A stretch of 64,000 nt of DNA from JALZEG01 sp035942255 (GTDB lineage: Bacteria > Actinomycetota > CADDZG01 > WHSQ01): positions 62,001 through 126,000 of the forward strand of contig DASZDG010000141.1 of assembly GCA_035942255.1 (NCBI GenBank), given 5' to 3'. The first letter of the stretch is position 1, and each line of letters starts with the position of its first letter. Below, piece after piece: positions 1-7,270 of this stretch. The translations under genes were made by a program, and so were the position numbers. Under the pieces are notes generated by a model. That model saw only the letters and a list, made by a program, of their open reading frames with translations, had not been told where the DNA came from and did not search any database.

Positions 1-320
1 CTGCCGGGGGAGGTGTAGCGGAGGCCGAGCGTCTCGAGCCCGTTGTGCAGGACGATCCCGGTGACGCCGAAGAGCACGAACTCGCGCCGGAGCAGGTGGC
101 TCATCCGGAAGCCCGCGCGGTACGCGAACGGCGCGAGGCAGAGGAAGGCGACGGCGAAGCGGACGCTCAGCAGGGTCGCGGGGCCGAGGCCCTCGAGCAG
201 CGACTTCGTGACGACGAGCGTGCCCCCCCAGATCAACATCGCTAGGAGGAGCGCGGCCGGGCCCGGGTTCGCGCGGACCGCGGCGCGCCGGGCTCCGTAC
301 GCCTCTGCAGCCAGCGACAT
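1..320 (-). CDS. EamA/DMT-family transporter, N-terminal part (runs off the window)
   Basis: The minus strand from 320 downward gives about 106 residues, cut by the window edge. After a short cationic start there is a helix ending in the motif IWGGTLVVTKSLLEGLGP, then LLSVRFAVAFLCLAP and VLFGVTGIVLHNGLETLGLRYTSP. These are the WGxxFxxxK, RF and GLxxTS signatures of the drug/metabolite transporter (EamA) superfamily, integral inner-membrane exporters or importers of small metabolites. Its ATG overlaps the stop of the small upstream gene as TGATG, so the two are probably translationally coupled. The substrate cannot be inferred, and the C-terminal half lies outside the window. Confidence 0.85.
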   Translation of the reverse strand, partial: MSLAAEAYGARRAAVRANPGPAALLLAMLIWGGTLVVTKSLLEGLGPATLLSVRFAVAFLCLAPFAYRAGFRMSHLLRREFVLFGVTGIVLHNGLETLGLRYTSPG

Positions 321-529
321 CAGGCGCGGCCCCCGGGGACGCCGGCGAGGCCGCGGGCCGGCTCACATGCGAGCCTGTTGCCGACCGCGATCAGGCCGAG
401 GCCGACCCGCCGGCGCAGGCGCGGCGAGCGGCTACCTCCGGCGATCCGGCCAAGGCGGTTCGCGTCGGCCTCCTCGATGAGCGAGCGGACGTGGTCCTGG
501 GCGACCTGCCCGAGGATTACGGGGTGCAC
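320..529 (-). CDS. Small cationic hypothetical protein (69 aa)
   Basis: A 69-residue protein starting at GTG 529, preceded by a strong GGAAGGAGG ribosome-binding site about 7 nt upstream. It begins MHPVILGQVAQDHVRSLIEEAD, resembling the short actinobacterial proteins that start MHP..L..LA..H...L and sit beside regulators or transporters, and ends in an Arg/Gly-rich tail. There is no membrane segment and no recognised catalytic motif. Its TGA shares its last base with the ATG of the EamA transporter, which implies co-translation. Function unknown. The good RBS and the coupling are the main reasons to believe it is a gene. Confidence 0.6.
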   Translation of the reverse strand: MHPVILGQVAQDHVRSLIEEADANRLGRIAGGSRSPRLRRRVGLGLIAVGNRLACEPARGLAGVPGGRA

Positions 530-603
530 TGGCGCCCTCCTTCCGTAATGGACTATACTCGCTATGACTATTACAACCTATCCTCTCGAAGGTAAGAAGT
601 CAA
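530..603. promoter_or_regulatory. Divergent promoter region, AT-rich, with GACTAT direct repeats
   Basis: This 74-nt spacer separates the small protein/EamA operon (minus) from the CGNR regulator (plus). It is clearly richer in A and T than its surroundings and holds a direct repeat GACTAT at 551-556 and 566-571, plus a TATACT hexamer at 554-559 that could act as a -10 element. The repeat could be an operator for either downstream regulator. No -35/-10 pair with ideal spacing is visible, so this is a plausible regulatory spacer only. Confidence 0.4.
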
Positions 604-1158
604 ATGGATTTCGACCATTACACAGACCCCGGCGTAGGCGTTGCAGTGAACCTCGTGAACTCCCTCGGATCGGCCAGCGGAGCCGAGAACCTGAAGACGC
701 CGGCGGACGTCTGCGAGCTCCTCGACGCACAGGGGCTCGCGGGTTACGGAACGGTCGCGGAGTCCGACCTCGAGCCGCTCCGGGCCCTGCGCGCGCCGTT
801 GCGCGCGATCTTCGAGACCTCCGACGAGAGGGACGCGGCGCGCCGGATCAACGAGCTCCTGGCGCGCTCGGGCGCGGCGCCGCAGATGACCGATCACGAC
901 GGCCACTGGCACCTGCACTTCGCGTCCGACGACGCGCCGCTCGCCGAACGCGTCGCGGCGCTCGCCGCGATGGGGCTCGCGACCGTGGTCGTGCGCTGGG
1001 GCTGGGACCGCCTCGGCGTCTGCAACGCGGACGACTGCGCCGACGTCTTCGTGGATACTTCGCGCAACCGGTCGCGCCGCTACTGCGACCCGTCTTGTTC
1101 GACACGGATGAACGTCGCGGCCTTCAGGGCACGACACAAGGAGCGGGCCACACAGTGA
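604..1158 (+). CDS. ABATE-domain / CGNR zinc-finger transcriptional regulator
   Basis: The 184-residue protein has the two-part layout of the CGNR family. The N-terminal ABATE-like region (about residues 10-130) carries LVNSLG near its start. The C-terminal zinc finger (about 140-180) reads LGVCNADDCADVFVDTSRN, then RRYCDPSCSTRMNVAAFRARH. The four cysteines (C-x4-C and C-x3-C) and the SRNRSRRYC segment are the family signature; the finger is thought to bind DNA and the ABATE part to sense a ligand. The gene follows an AT-rich divergent promoter and its TGA overlaps the GTG of a Crp/Fnr-type regulator, so the two are coupled. Confidence 0.88.
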   Translation: MDFDHYTDPGVGVAVNLVNSLGSASGAENLKTPADVCELLDAQGLAGYGTVAESDLEPLRALRAPLRAIFETSDERDAARRINELLARSGAAPQMTDHDGHWHLHFASDDAPLAERVAALAAMGLATVVVRWGWDRLGVCNADDCADVFVDTSRNRSRRYCDPSCSTRMNVAAFRARHKERATQ

Positions 1159-1832
1159 TTGCCGAGGTCCTCGGACGCACGGAGCTGTTCGGCGCGCTCG
1201 GACGCGAGGACCTGGAGGCCGTTGCCGCGCAGGGCATGGTCCGGTCGTACCCGAAGGGACAGATCCTCTTCTACCAGCAGGATCCCGGCGATACGCTGTA
1301 CGTGATCCTCGAGGGCCGCGTGAAGGCGTTCGTGACCTCGGAGGACGGAGCCGAGCTGCACCTGGGCGTGTTCGAGTCGCCGGCGATCCTCGGCGAGGTC
1401 GCGCTCGTCGACGGGGGGCCGCGCTCGGCCTCGGCCGAGGTAGTCGAGGCGGCCCGCCTGCTCGTGTTCACGCGCGCGACGTTCTTCGCGTTGCTCGGCG
1501 AGCACCCGCGGCTCGTCGACGCGTACCTCAGGATGCTCGGCAAGCTCATCCGGCGGCTCCAGGACCGCACCGAGGACCTCGTGTTCCTGGACCTGCACGG
1601 CCGCGTCGCGAAGCTGCTGCTGTCGTTCGCCGAGGACGCGGACGAGGGCCCGGAGGGCACGCTGCTCGACCTCAAGGTGACGCAGGGCGAGATCGCCGCG
1701 ATGGTCGCCGGCTCGCGGCCCACGGTGAACCAGATCCTGAAGACGTTCGAGGGCCGCGGCTATCTGCGCGTCGCGGGACGCCAGATCGTGTTGAAGGACT
1801 CGGGCGCGCTGCGGCGCCTCGCCGGCGTCTGA
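1155..1832 (+). CDS. Crp/Fnr-family transcriptional regulator
   Basis: The 225-residue protein starts at a GTG overlapping the upstream stop (GTGA). An N-terminal cyclic-nucleotide-binding beta-roll (about residues 10-130) contains LFGALGREDLEAVA, YPKGQILFYQQDPGDTLYVI, GRVKAF and ILGEVALVDGGPRSASAEV. A long dimerisation helix follows, then a winged helix (about 165-220) with VTQGEIAAMVAGSRPTVNQI as recognition helix. The GE and R-S-A residues of the phosphate-binding cassette are present, so cyclic-nucleotide binding is possible; there is no N-terminal Fe-S cysteine cluster as in Fnr. Coupling to the CGNR regulator suggests joint control of a common response. Confidence 0.9.
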   Translation: MIAEVLGRTELFGALGREDLEAVAAQGMVRSYPKGQILFYQQDPGDTLYVILEGRVKAFVTSEDGAELHLGVFESPAILGEVALVDGGPRSASAEVVEAARLLVFTRATFFALLGEHPRLVDAYLRMLGKLIRRLQDRTEDLVFLDLHGRVAKLLLSFAEDADEGPEGTLLDLKVTQGEIAAMVAGSRPTVNQILKTFEGRGYLRVAGRQIVLKDSGALRRLAGV

Positions 1833-1835
1833 GGA

Positions 1836-2618
1836 TCAGCCCCCGGACGGGTCCAGCGTCACGACGCCGAAGAACGCCCCCTGCGGGTCCGTCCCGACGG
1901 CGAAGCGGCCGCCGGGGAAGTCCGTCAGCGGGATCACGATCGCTCCGCCGAGCTCCTCGATCTGCGCCGCGCTCTTGTCGCAGTCCTCGACCGCGATCGA
2001 GATCGACCAGCTCGGCGGCATGTCGCCCTGGGCCCGCGCCATGCCCGCGGCCGGGCGGTCGCCGGCGCTGAACGTCGTGTACTCCAGCCCGCCCATGTCC
2101 TGCGTGTCCGCGGTCCACCCGAGCAGCGAGGTGTAGAAGTCGCGGGCCGCGTCGACGTCGTCGGTCGCGAGCTCGTTCCAGCACAGCGTCCCCGGCTCGT
2201 TCACGAGGCCCGCGCCGGGGTGCTCCCTTGCCTGCCACAACGCGAGGGCCGCGCGCTGCGGGTCCTGGATCACGGCCATGCGCCCCGCGGCCATGACGTC
2301 GAACGGCGGCGCCATCACGGTCGCGCCGAGCTCGCCGGCCCGCGCCGCCGCGGCGTCGACGTCGTCGACCGACACGTACGAAAGCCAGAACGGAGGATGC
2401 CCCTGGGCGCTCATCGCCTCCTGCAGCTGCTGGATCGCGGCGACGAACTGTCCGTCCTTGCGGCACATCGTGTAGGTGCCTCCGCCCGGAACCGGGGTGT
2501 CGTCGGCCTCCCACCCGAAGAGGTCCGCGTAGAACGACTTCGCAGCCTCGGTGTCGGTGGTCGAGAGCTCCACCCAGCAGAACGTGCCGTGCGGGTAAGC
2601 CGTCATCTGGTGGGGCAT
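1836..2618 (-). CDS. Tandem VOC (glyoxalase-fold) protein, CFP30B-like
   Basis: The 260-residue protein contains two vicinal-oxygen-chelate domains, about residues 8-125 and 135-255. Each starts with the typical segment: GTFCWVELSTTDTEAAKSFY and GTLCWNELATDDVDAARDFY. Each also carries a FGW/LGW turn and an ending of the type AVIQDPQRA / AVGTDPQGA. This two-domain layout matches the mycobacterial 27-kDa antigen Cfp30B group, usually annotated as glyoxalase/bleomycin-resistance-like without a proven substrate. The ATG at 2618 has an AAGGAG site. It is transcribed away from the BNR-protein gene and ends 3 nt after the converging Crp/Fnr stop. Confidence 0.88.
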   Translation of the reverse strand: MPHQMTAYPHGTFCWVELSTTDTEAAKSFYADLFGWEADDTPVPGGGTYTMCRKDGQFVAAIQQLQEAMSAQGHPPFWLSYVSVDDVDAAAARAGELGATVMAPPFDVMAAGRMAVIQDPQRAALALWQAREHPGAGLVNEPGTLCWNELATDDVDAARDFYTSLLGWTADTQDMGGLEYTTFSAGDRPAAGMARAQGDMPPSWSISIAVEDCDKSAAQIEELGGAIVIPLTDFPGGRFAVGTDPQGAFFGVVTLDPSGG

Positions 2619-2702
2619 CGGGACTCCTTCCTGTCACTGCTCCGCCTGAGGAGGTCGAGGCTACTCCCCAGGAGTCGCGGCCGCTGCGGCGAATGACGAG
2701 GC

Positions 2703-4094
2703 GTGGAATGGGCTCGGGCGTGCCGCGGCGCGCTCATCGGCGGGCTGGCATGTCTCGTGGTGCTGGGGGCCGCGGGCGGCGGTGCACTGCGCCCGCCGGC
2801 GGCGTCGGCTGCGAGGACGGCGCGCTCGGTCGCGCATCGGGCCGGGGGCCGCGCCGTACCGGCACCGGCCCTTCCCGACGTGGTGACTACCCAGATCGGC
2901 CATGCCGCCTCCGAGCCCACGCTCGGCGTCGCGTCGAACGGCGACGTGTTCTACGCCGCGGCGGACATCATCACGACCGGCAACCCGCTCCCTCCGATCG
3001 ACGTCCTCCGGTCGGCCGACGGCGGCCGTAGCTGGGACGTCGTGTCGCCCCGCGCGGCGGGCGCGAACGTCCACTTCTCGACCGGCGACCCGTACGTCTA
3101 CGTCGACCGCACCGACGAGGGCTCGCGCGTGTTCACGGTCGACCTGCAGGGCTTCATGTGTTCGTTGCTCTCGTTCAGCGACAACGGCGGCGAGTCGTGG
3201 ACGACGAACCCGCTCGGGTGCGGCCGCCCGGTCAACGACCACCAGACGGTGTTCGCCGGGCCGCCGGTGGAGAGCGTGACGACGCTCTACCCGAAGATCG
3301 TCTACTACTGCTACCAGGACGTCGTGTCCTCCACGTGCTCGAAGTCGCTCGACGGAGGCGTGACGTTCGTTCCCACCGGGGGGCTGTCGTTCTCCGGCAT
3401 GGACGAGGACGGCACGATCTGCGGAGGGCTGCACGGGCACGGCTTCGGGGGGCCCGACGGCACGGTGTACATCCCGAAGGGCCACTGCGGCTTCCCGTGG
3501 CTGGCGATCAGCAAGGACGAGGGTGCGACGTGGACGCGCGTGCAGGTCGCCGAGCTCGGCTCCGCAGACCACGAGGCGAGCGTCGCGGCCGACGGGAACG
3601 GCAACGTCTACTACGCGTACATCGGATCGAACAAGCTCCCGTATCTCGTGGTGTCGCGCGACGGGGGCCTCACGTGGGGGAAGCCGCTGATGGTCGGACG
3701 TCCCGGCGTCGTCGAGACGAGCCTTCCCTCGATCGACGTCGGGGAGAGCGGCCTCGTGGCGTTCGGCTACATGGGGACCCAGGACCGGCCGGAGGAAGGG
3801 CGCTACGACGAGGTCGAGTGGGACGGATACGTGACGACGACGCGGACCGCGCTGTCGCGCCGGCCGGTCTTCTTCAGCTCGTCGGTGAACGAGCCTGGCG
3901 ACCCGTTGCTGCGAGGCGAGTGCCCGCAGACGAAGTGCGGCCCCGTCTACGACTTCATCGACGTCGTCGTGGCGCCGGACGACACCGTGTGGGGAGCGTT
4001 CGTCGACGGTTGTCTCGCCGCCTGCGCGGCGGCGGGGATCGGGCCGAACGACGGCTCCGAGGGCCTCGCGACCCACATCACCGTCCCGCGGTGA
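2703..4094 (+). CDS. Secreted BNR/Asp-box (sialidase-fold) repeat protein
   Basis: A 463-residue exported protein starting at GTG 2703, with a signal peptide (ALIGGLACLVVLGAAGGG). At least five Asp-box motifs (S-x-D-x-G-x-x-W) are visible: RSADGGRSWDV, FSDNGGESWTT, KSLDGGVTFVP, SKDEGATWTRV and SRDGGLTWGKP, which together imply a six-bladed beta-propeller. Several cysteine pairs suggest extracellular disulfides. The sialidase catalytic residues cannot be assigned with confidence, so it may be a binding rather than a hydrolytic propeller. It is a close paralogue of the gene at 14587-16155, sharing the GHGFGGPDGT...IPKG block. Its TGA overlaps the GTG of the acetyltransferase gene. Confidence 0.82.
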   Translation: MEWARACRGALIGGLACLVVLGAAGGGALRPPAASAARTARSVAHRAGGRAVPAPALPDVVTTQIGHAASEPTLGVASNGDVFYAAADIITTGNPLPPIDVLRSADGGRSWDVVSPRAAGANVHFSTGDPYVYVDRTDEGSRVFTVDLQGFMCSLLSFSDNGGESWTTNPLGCGRPVNDHQTVFAGPPVESVTTLYPKIVYYCYQDVVSSTCSKSLDGGVTFVPTGGLSFSGMDEDGTICGGLHGHGFGGPDGTVYIPKGHCGFPWLAISKDEGATWTRVQVAELGSADHEASVAADGNGNVYYAYIGSNKLPYLVVSRDGGLTWGKPLMVGRPGVVETSLPSIDVGESGLVAFGYMGTQDRPEEGRYDEVEWDGYVTTTRTALSRRPVFFSSSVNEPGDPLLRGECPQTKCGPVYDFIDVVVAPDDTVWGAFVDGCLAACAAAGIGPNDGSEGLATHITVPR

Positions 4095-4612
4095 TCCGTT
4101 CCGCCACGGAGGCGGACGCCGCCGGGGTCCTCGCCATCTACGCGCCGGTCGTGCGCGAGTCCGTGGCGACGTTCGAGACCGAGCCACCGTCCGAGGAGGA
4201 GATGAGGGAGCGCATCGCCGCGCTCCTCCCGTCCCATCCGTGGATAGTCGACGAGAGCGACGGCGAGGTCGCCGGCTATGCCTACGCGGCCCCCTACCAC
4301 CCACGGCCCGCGTACGCGTGGTCGTGCGAGGTGTCGGTGTACGTCGGAGCGGCGGGCAGGGGCCGCGGGGTGGGCCGGGCGTTGCTGGACGAGCTGCTCG
4401 AGCGCCTTGGTGCGGCGGGCTTCGTCAACGCGACGGCACGCATCGCGCTGCCGAACGACGCGAGCGTGAGGCTGTTCGAGTCGCGTGGCTTCGAGCGCGT
4501 CGGCTTGGTCCGCGGGATCGGCTTCAAGCTGGGACGGTGGGTGGACGTAGGGGAGTGGCAGAAGGAGCTGGGGCCGCGCCCCCCGCACCCGCAACCGATC
4601 TCCGAGCGATAA
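4091..4612 (+). CDS. GNAT N-acetyltransferase, phosphinothricin-acetyltransferase-like
   Basis: The 173-residue GNAT protein starts at a GTG overlapping the BNR stop (GTGA). It has the Pat/Bar-like opening IRSATEADAAGVLAIYAPVV and TFETEPPSEEEM, the central strand CEVSVYVGAAGRGRGVGRAL holding the acetyl-CoA pyrophosphate-binding R/G-x-x-G-x-G/A loop, and the C-terminal NDASVRLFESRGFERVG strand and helix. The family acetylates small amines, including phosphinothricin and methionine sulfone. Coupling to a secreted BNR protein is unexpected and may only reflect compact gene packing. Confidence 0.88.
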   Translation: MIRSATEADAAGVLAIYAPVVRESVATFETEPPSEEEMRERIAALLPSHPWIVDESDGEVAGYAYAAPYHPRPAYAWSCEVSVYVGAAGRGRGVGRALLDELLERLGAAGFVNATARIALPNDASVRLFESRGFERVGLVRGIGFKLGRWVDVGEWQKELGPRPPHPQPISER

Positions 4613-4639
4613 CCGACGCATATCGACTCTCAGTCCTCA

Positions 4640-5416
4640 ATGGTCGGGCGCGGCCCTACGATGCGACGCGTGGTCAAGCGCGTCGTCCTCACGATCCTCG
4701 GGCTCTTCGTCGCGGCCCTCGTGCTGATCGGCGTCGAGATCTTCCTCGCCGTCCGGCGCGAGTACCTGCCGACGAAGCCGGCGCTCGACGTCGGCGGCGT
4801 CTACGGTGACGCCGACGCGCCCCCCCTGAAGTTCGTCGTCATCGGCGATTCGACGGCCGCGGGCGTGGGGGCCGGAACCGCCGACCGCGCCTACCCGACG
4901 CTGCTCGCGCGCCGCATCGCGCAGGAGCGATACCGCGTGACGCTCGTGGACCTCGGCGTGGCGGGCGCGCGGCTAGACCAGGTCTACGAGCAGGTCATGC
5001 CCGCGGTGAAGCACAGGCCCGACCTCGTGTTCGTGGGCCTCGGCGCGAACGACGTCACCCACTGGACGACGTTGAGCGTCGTCGAGGACAACGTGCGCTA
5101 CGTGCTCGACGAGATGGCGAAGATCGGCGCCGAGGTGGTGGTCGCCGGGCCCCCGGACATGCGCTCGCCGGTCTTCCTCGAGCCCCTGCGATCGATCGTC
5201 GGCTGGAGGGGCCGCGCGGTGCAGGCGGCGATCGAGGACGTGGCCCGTGCCGAGGGAGTGCCGGTGGTCCCGCTGGCGGACGAGACGCGCGACTTCTTCG
5301 CCGAGGACCCCGACCGGTACTACAGCGACGACGAGTTCCACCCGAGCGCCGCGGGGTACGCGCTGTGGGCGGACGCGATCTTCCCGTACCTCGAAAAGGT
5401 GCTGCCGGGGCGGTGA
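4640..5416 (+). CDS. SGNH/GDSL hydrolase with N-terminal membrane anchor
   Basis: The protein is 258 residues from ATG 4640, or 251 from ATG 4661 (MRRVVKRVVL), the second being the better signal-anchor start. A single N-terminal hydrophobic helix (VVLTILGLFVAALVLIGVEIF) anchors it. The SGNH blocks are VIGDSTAAGVG (nucleophile Ser), DLGVAGARLDQ (Gly), VGLGANDVTH (Asn), and DEFHPSAAGYALWA (catalytic Asp and His). The family covers extracytoplasmic esterases and lipases acting on acyl or acetyl groups, for instance on polysaccharides; the substrate here is unknown. A phased dyad element lies after its stop. Confidence 0.88.
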   Translation: MVGRGPTMRRVVKRVVLTILGLFVAALVLIGVEIFLAVRREYLPTKPALDVGGVYGDADAPPLKFVVIGDSTAAGVGAGTADRAYPTLLARRIAQERYRVTLVDLGVAGARLDQVYEQVMPAVKHRPDLVFVGLGANDVTHWTTLSVVEDNVRYVLDEMAKIGAEVVVAGPPDMRSPVFLEPLRSIVGWRGRAVQAAIEDVARAEGVPVVPLADETRDFFAEDPDRYYSDDEFHPSAAGYALWADAIFPYLEKVLPGR

Positions 5417-5487
5417 TCCTCGCCGCCTACTAGGAGATCGCCTCGTTCGGCCGAGGTCGCGCACCTCACCTCGTCGTGCGGAGGTGT

Positions 5488-5532
5488 GTCAGACACGTCA
5501 GACATGACAGACGTGTCTGACGTGTCTGACGT
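5488..5532. repeat. 9-nt-phased dyad array, probable bidirectional terminator
   Basis: Between two convergent genes lies a perfect 17-bp stem: 5488-5504 pairs with 5514-5530 around a 9-nt loop. The 45 nt parse as five consecutive 9-mers: two direct copies of a GTCAGACA(C/T) unit, one intermediate unit, then two copies of GTCTGACGT, the inverted form. There is no U-tract on either side. The same 9-nt-phased layout with unrelated sequence occurs at 40594-40647 and 62340-62384. A terminator or mRNA-end stabiliser is the most likely role. Confidence 0.6.
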
Positions 5533-5577
5533 CTCTCCGGAAGAACATATGAGGGCGCGGCCCTCCCGTGCCGGGCC

Positions 5578-6807
5578 TTAGATCGCCTTCGTGATCTTGA
5601 AGATCGTCCCTGAGAAGTCGGCGACGTACATGTCGCCCTCGGGATGGAACGTCAGGTCGAGCGGGGTGTCGAGCTCGACGAAGTCGGTCTGCGCGGTGAC
5701 CTTCGTCCCGGTCTCGTTCAGCTCGACCCGCACGACCTTGTGGCCCGACGGGGGGCCGAAGAGGCTTCCCCACTCGGCGACGAAGAGGTCGCCGAGGTAG
5801 TCGTCGCCCCACGCGTCCGTCGTCTGGAACGCCAGCCCGTTTGCCGACGGGTGCAGCCCGAACGACGCCACGGGCCGGGGCACGACGCGTTTGCGGCACG
5901 GCCCGAACAGCTCGATCACGTCCGGGTTCGGGTTGGGGTACGGCTTGAGGTTCCCGCGCTCCGCGAGGTTGTACAGGCACGAGGGGAACGCGAAGTCGTC
6001 CACGCGGCGGTCGTTCACGTCGGTCAGGTACAGCAGGTCGTCGGAGTCCTCGAGATCCGGGTCCGCAGGGTTCTCCCCGGTCGATCCCTGCCGCGCGTCG
6101 TCGGTGCCGTTCATCGGCACGAAGAGCTTCGTCGCGTCGACGGGCGAGAACGCGAGGTCGTAGACGTTGCGCCACCCGTGCGCCACGAGGGCGCTGCGCG
6201 GGAGGTCGGTGACCGAGCGGTTCTTCGCCCGGGGGTTCACTCGCACGACCGAGCCCGACCACGGCTCGACCTCGGCCTCACCACCCTCGACGCCGTCGTC
6301 GGTCGAGTTGCCGTTCGTCACGTAGAGCATGCCGTCGGGGCCGAACGCGAGGCCGTTCGTGTTGTGGCGCCCGTTCGGCAGGTCCTTCAGCACCACGCGC
6401 CGCTTGTCGGCGGCGCCGTCGTCGTCCGTGTCGCGCAGGCGCCACACGCGGCCGTAGCTCCGGAGGCCGTAGGGCCCCTCGCGCGCGGCCTCCGCGTCGG
6501 CGACGTAGACGCTGCCGTCGTCTCCGGCCACGACGCCGAGCGGGCTCCTGAGGTCGGTCGCGAACGTCGTGACGAGCCCCGTCGTGTCGATCGCCAGCAC
6601 GCTGCCGCCGGTGGAATCCGTCACGTAGAGCGTCTGCCCGTCGGGGCTGAAGGCGAGGCTCGTCGGGGTGCCCTGCGTCTCGGCGAAAGGCGTCAGGACG
6701 AACCCGGGCTGGAGGATCTTGCGATCGGCGGGAGCCGCCGTCGCAGTGGCCGCAAGGCACGTCGCAGCGAGAGCGAGGCTCGCGAGGACGCGCGGGCTAC
6801 GGCGCAT
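5578..6807 (-). CDS. Secreted PQQ-type sugar/sorbosone dehydrogenase-like beta-propeller
   Basis: The 409-residue protein has a Sec signal peptide (VLASLALAATCLAATATA). Repeated blades of the soluble glucose/sorbosone dehydrogenase type follow: PTSLAFSPDGQTLYVTDS, SPLGVVAGDDGSVYVADA, NTNGLAFGPDGMLYVTNG, NGLAFQTTDAW and DLTFHPEGDMYVADFSG. This family folds as a six-bladed propeller binding PQQ and calcium and oxidises sugars or aldehydes, though many members have unproven cofactors. It is translationally coupled (TGATG) to the upstream cupredoxin, a plausible periplasmic or extracellular electron acceptor. The two form an operon running away from a LuxR/AraC regulator. Confidence 0.8.
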   Translation of the reverse strand: MRRSPRVLASLALAATCLAATATAAPADRKILQPGFVLTPFAETQGTPTSLAFSPDGQTLYVTDSTGGSVLAIDTTGLVTTFATDLRSPLGVVAGDDGSVYVADAEAAREGPYGLRSYGRVWRLRDTDDDGAADKRRVVLKDLPNGRHNTNGLAFGPDGMLYVTNGNSTDDGVEGGEAEVEPWSGSVVRVNPRAKNRSVTDLPRSALVAHGWRNVYDLAFSPVDATKLFVPMNGTDDARQGSTGENPADPDLEDSDDLLYLTDVNDRRVDDFAFPSCLYNLAERGNLKPYPNPNPDVIELFGPCRKRVVPRPVASFGLHPSANGLAFQTTDAWGDDYLGDLFVAEWGSLFGPPSGHKVVRVELNETGTKVTAQTDFVELDTPLDLTFHPEGDMYVADFSGTIFKITKAI

Positions 6808-7220
6808 CAGCGGACTACCAGCGTCCCCTTCATCCCGGGGTGAACCGAGCAGAAGAACGGGTACTGCTTGCCGGCCTCGAGGTAGTCGGTGCCCTCGACG
6901 TCGGCGGTCTCACCCGCGGCGATCGTCGGGCTCCAGAAGAGCGGGCAGTTCTTCAGCGTGTAGGCGGAGCACCAGCGCGCCTTCTTGGCGTCCTTCTTCG
7001 CGAGGTAGACGCCGTCGGCGACGAAGTTGTGGGGCGCTACGTCCGCGTTGGCGAACGTGATCGCCTCACCCGGTGCCGCGACCACGACCGGCGTGGCGAA
7101 GCCGGCGACGAAGCCGCCCGGGGCGGCGGCGGCGACCGCGGCGTGTGCGGGGGCCGGGACCGTGAGCAGGAGCGCAGCAGCGGCGGCTATGACGGACGCG
7201 TGGCGCCGGAGGGACTTCAT
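6807..7220 (-). CDS. Secreted cupredoxin (plastocyanin/azurin-type blue copper protein)
   Basis: The chosen start is ATG 7220 (MKSLRRHASVIAAAAALLL), preceded by GAAGG and giving a clean signal peptide; an in-frame ATG at 7259 would add 13 residues. The mature protein has a cupredoxin fold with type-1 copper ligands visible: His in VAPHNF and Cys, His and Met in FFCSVHPGMKG. An insertion with two extra cysteines (RWCSAYTLKNC) sits between them and may form a disulfide. It probably passes electrons from the PQQ-type dehydrogenase encoded directly downstream, whose ATG overlaps its stop. That partnership is inference from the coupling. Confidence 0.88.
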   Translation of the reverse strand: MKSLRRHASVIAAAAALLLTVPAPAHAAVAAAAPGGFVAGFATPVVVAAPGEAITFANADVAPHNFVADGVYLAKKDAKKARWCSAYTLKNCPLFWSPTIAAGETADVEGTDYLEAGKQYPFFCSVHPGMKGTLVVR

Positions 7221-7270
7221 GCCTTCAAGGTTCACCGCGCGTAACGTCTTCTCCTCCATAATTCATGAAT
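7221..7270. promoter_or_regulatory. Divergent control region with a palindrome over the regulator start
   Basis: Only 48 nt separate the cupredoxin start from the LuxR/AraC-regulator start, so both promoters must overlap here. A perfect 10-bp palindrome, ATTCATGAAT (7261-7270), runs into the regulator ATG at 7269 and could be an autoregulatory operator. The region is AT-rich relative to its flanks. Operator function is inferred from position and symmetry only. Confidence 0.4.

Noticed and set aside
564..1154. N-terminal extension of the Crp/Fnr frame back to ATG 564.
   Set aside because: It would overlap the entire CGNR gene and is Arg-rich noise. The GTG at 1155 in a GTGA overlap is the sensible start.
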